Positions 63,278 to 64,000 of a stretch of 64,000 bases of DNA are shown piece after piece. The notes below the pieces were generated by a model, which saw only the letters and a list, made by a program, of their open reading frames with translations, searched no databases and was not told the DNA's origin. The translations under genes were made by a program, and so were the position numbers. This DNA is from Streptoalloteichus hindustanus. Its GTDB lineage: Bacteria; Actinomycetota; Actinomycetes; Mycobacteriales; Pseudonocardiaceae. Within the stretch, counting starts at the first letter, position 1, and every line of letters starts with the position of its first letter. The DNA is taken from NCBI RefSeq assembly GCF_900129375.1, contig NZ_FQVN01000012.1, positions 62,001-126,000 of the forward strand. Direction: 5' to 3'.

Positions 63278-64000
63278 TCACCGCGCGATCCGGTACTCCA
63301 ACAGGTAGAGGTGCGAGTAGTCGGTGGGGAGGGTGGCGGTCAGCTCCAGGCCGGCCGCCGCTCCCACCGCCCGGAACTCCGCCAGTTCCCGCTCCTTTCC
63401 GCCGAGCAGCAACAGAATGCGCAGGTTCGCGTCCCGCACGTGGAGCTGGTGGTCGTCGTCGCTCAGGACGCGCTCGATGACCAGCACCCGGCCGCCCGCG
63501 CCCGCCGCCTCCGCGCAGCGACGCAGGAGGCGCACGGCGTTGTCGTCGTCCCAGTTGCGGAGGATGGTGGTCAGCACGTACGCGTCGGCGCCCTCGGGCA
63601 GCGGGTCGAACAGGCTCTGCGTGACGGCGTCACAGCGGTCCCCGACCTCGGCGAGCGCGTCCACGCCGCTCATCGCGGTCTCGGCAGGGTCCTCCACGAG
63701 GGTCCCCCGCATGGCGGGGTAAGCCCGCAACAGCTCGGCGAGGAAGGTCCCAGCCCCGGTGCCGCCGCCGACATCCACGACGTGGCGGAAGGCACCCCAG
63801 TCGTAGGAGCGCCGCAGGTCCGGACCGAACCACCGGGTGTGCGCCGCCATGACCCGGTTGAAGGAGAGGCTCTCGTCGGGGTAGGAGTCCTGGTCTGCCC
63901 AGAACCCGCGGCCGAACACGTCCCGGTAGACGGGGCGGCCGGTGCGCACGGCCGTCGCGAGGTGCGCGGTGACCGCGTCGAGCCGCGCGCCGAAGCCGTT
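63278..64000 (-). CDS. O-methyltransferase (family 2), 5' end beyond the window
   Basis: At least 240 aa; the reading is open to base 64000, so the N-terminal dimerisation domain lies outside. Motif I HVVDVGGGTGAGTFLAELL, LVEDPAE as the acidic loop, LTTILRNWDDDNAVRLLRR as the catalytic segment, and a standard C-terminal end. It is convergent with the MFS gene (16 bp apart). It shows that the cluster extends to the right of the window. Confidence 0.85.
   Translation of the reverse strand, partial: NGFGARLDAVTAHLATAVRTGRPVYRDVFGRGFWADQDSYPDESLSFNRVMAAHTRWFGPDLRRSYDWGAFRHVVDVGGGTGAGTFLAELLRAYPAMRGTLVEDPAETAMSGVDALAEVGDRCDAVTQSLFDPLPEGADAYVLTTILRNWDDDNAVRLLRRCAEAAGAGGRVLVIERVLSDDDHQLHVRDANLRILLLLGGKERELAEFRAVGAAAGLELTATLPTDYSHLYLLEYRIAR

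Overview
The DNA is very GC-rich, with G or C at nearly every third codon position, frequent GTG starts and 1-8 nt gene overlaps. The first 13 kb keep the gene order of the mycobacterial Rv1822-Rv1832 neighbourhood. The host is therefore a filamentous actinomycete, most likely of the Pseudonocardiaceae (Saccharothrix/Actinosynnema/Lentzea-like); this is inferred from gene content only.

Layout. (1) 0-1.8 kb: the start of a TetR repressor gene, divergent from a drug-efflux MFS gene. (2) 1.9-12 kb, minus strand: conserved housekeeping block: gcvP behind a tandem glycine riboswitch, MerR regulator, bifunctional-nuclease-family protein, second MerR regulator with an unusual His-containing octad repeat, garA (FHA), gcvH, DUF881 gene, small basic membrane protein, second DUF881 gene, and a CDP-alcohol phosphatidyltransferase. 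(3) 12.2-16.2 kb: small hypothetical genes and a methyltransferase. (4) 16.3-19.7 kb: a cobalamin riboswitch followed by a btuC-btuD-btuF-like uptake operon that ends at a strong terminator. (5) 19.9-25.7 kb: a tightly overlapping five-gene operon (PduX-like threonine kinase, fold-II PLP enzyme, two ATP-grasp ligases, MFS exporter). It looks like an undescribed small-peptide pathway built on an O-phosphothreonine-derived amino acid. (6) 25.8-33 kb: XRE/DUF397 pair, an ABC transporter, a Tat-exported glycosidase-like protein, and a PNPOx-family flavoprotein. (7) 33-64 kb: a biosynthetic cluster.

The 33-64 kb cluster carries the hallmark set of saframycin/safracin-type tetrahydroisoquinoline pathways. 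These are: an acyl-ligase-ACP-C-A-PCP synthetase with an alanine-type code; a module whose condensation domain has HExxxDE instead of HHxxxDG and which ends in a reductase (SfmC-like Pictet-Spengler module); an SfmD-type haem tyrosine hydroxylase; a membrane M28 peptidase (SfmE-like, for removing the acyl leader) fused in frame to MbtH; two class-I methyltransferases next to them; a UvrA paralogue for self-resistance; flavin oxidases; and an exporter. No glycine-activating module (SfmB) is present in the window, so either it lies beyond the right edge or the scaffold differs from saframycin.

How the parts would work together (inference): SfmD-like and methyltransferase proteins turn tyrosine into 3-hydroxy-5-methyl-O-methyltyrosine. 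The first synthetase makes an acyl-alanyl starter, and the second reduces and cyclises it with the modified tyrosine. The peptidase removes the acyl leader at the membrane, flavoenzymes finish the oxidation, the MFS protein exports the product, and the UvrA paralogue protects the chromosome. The right edge cuts a methyltransferase gene, so the cluster continues beyond the window.
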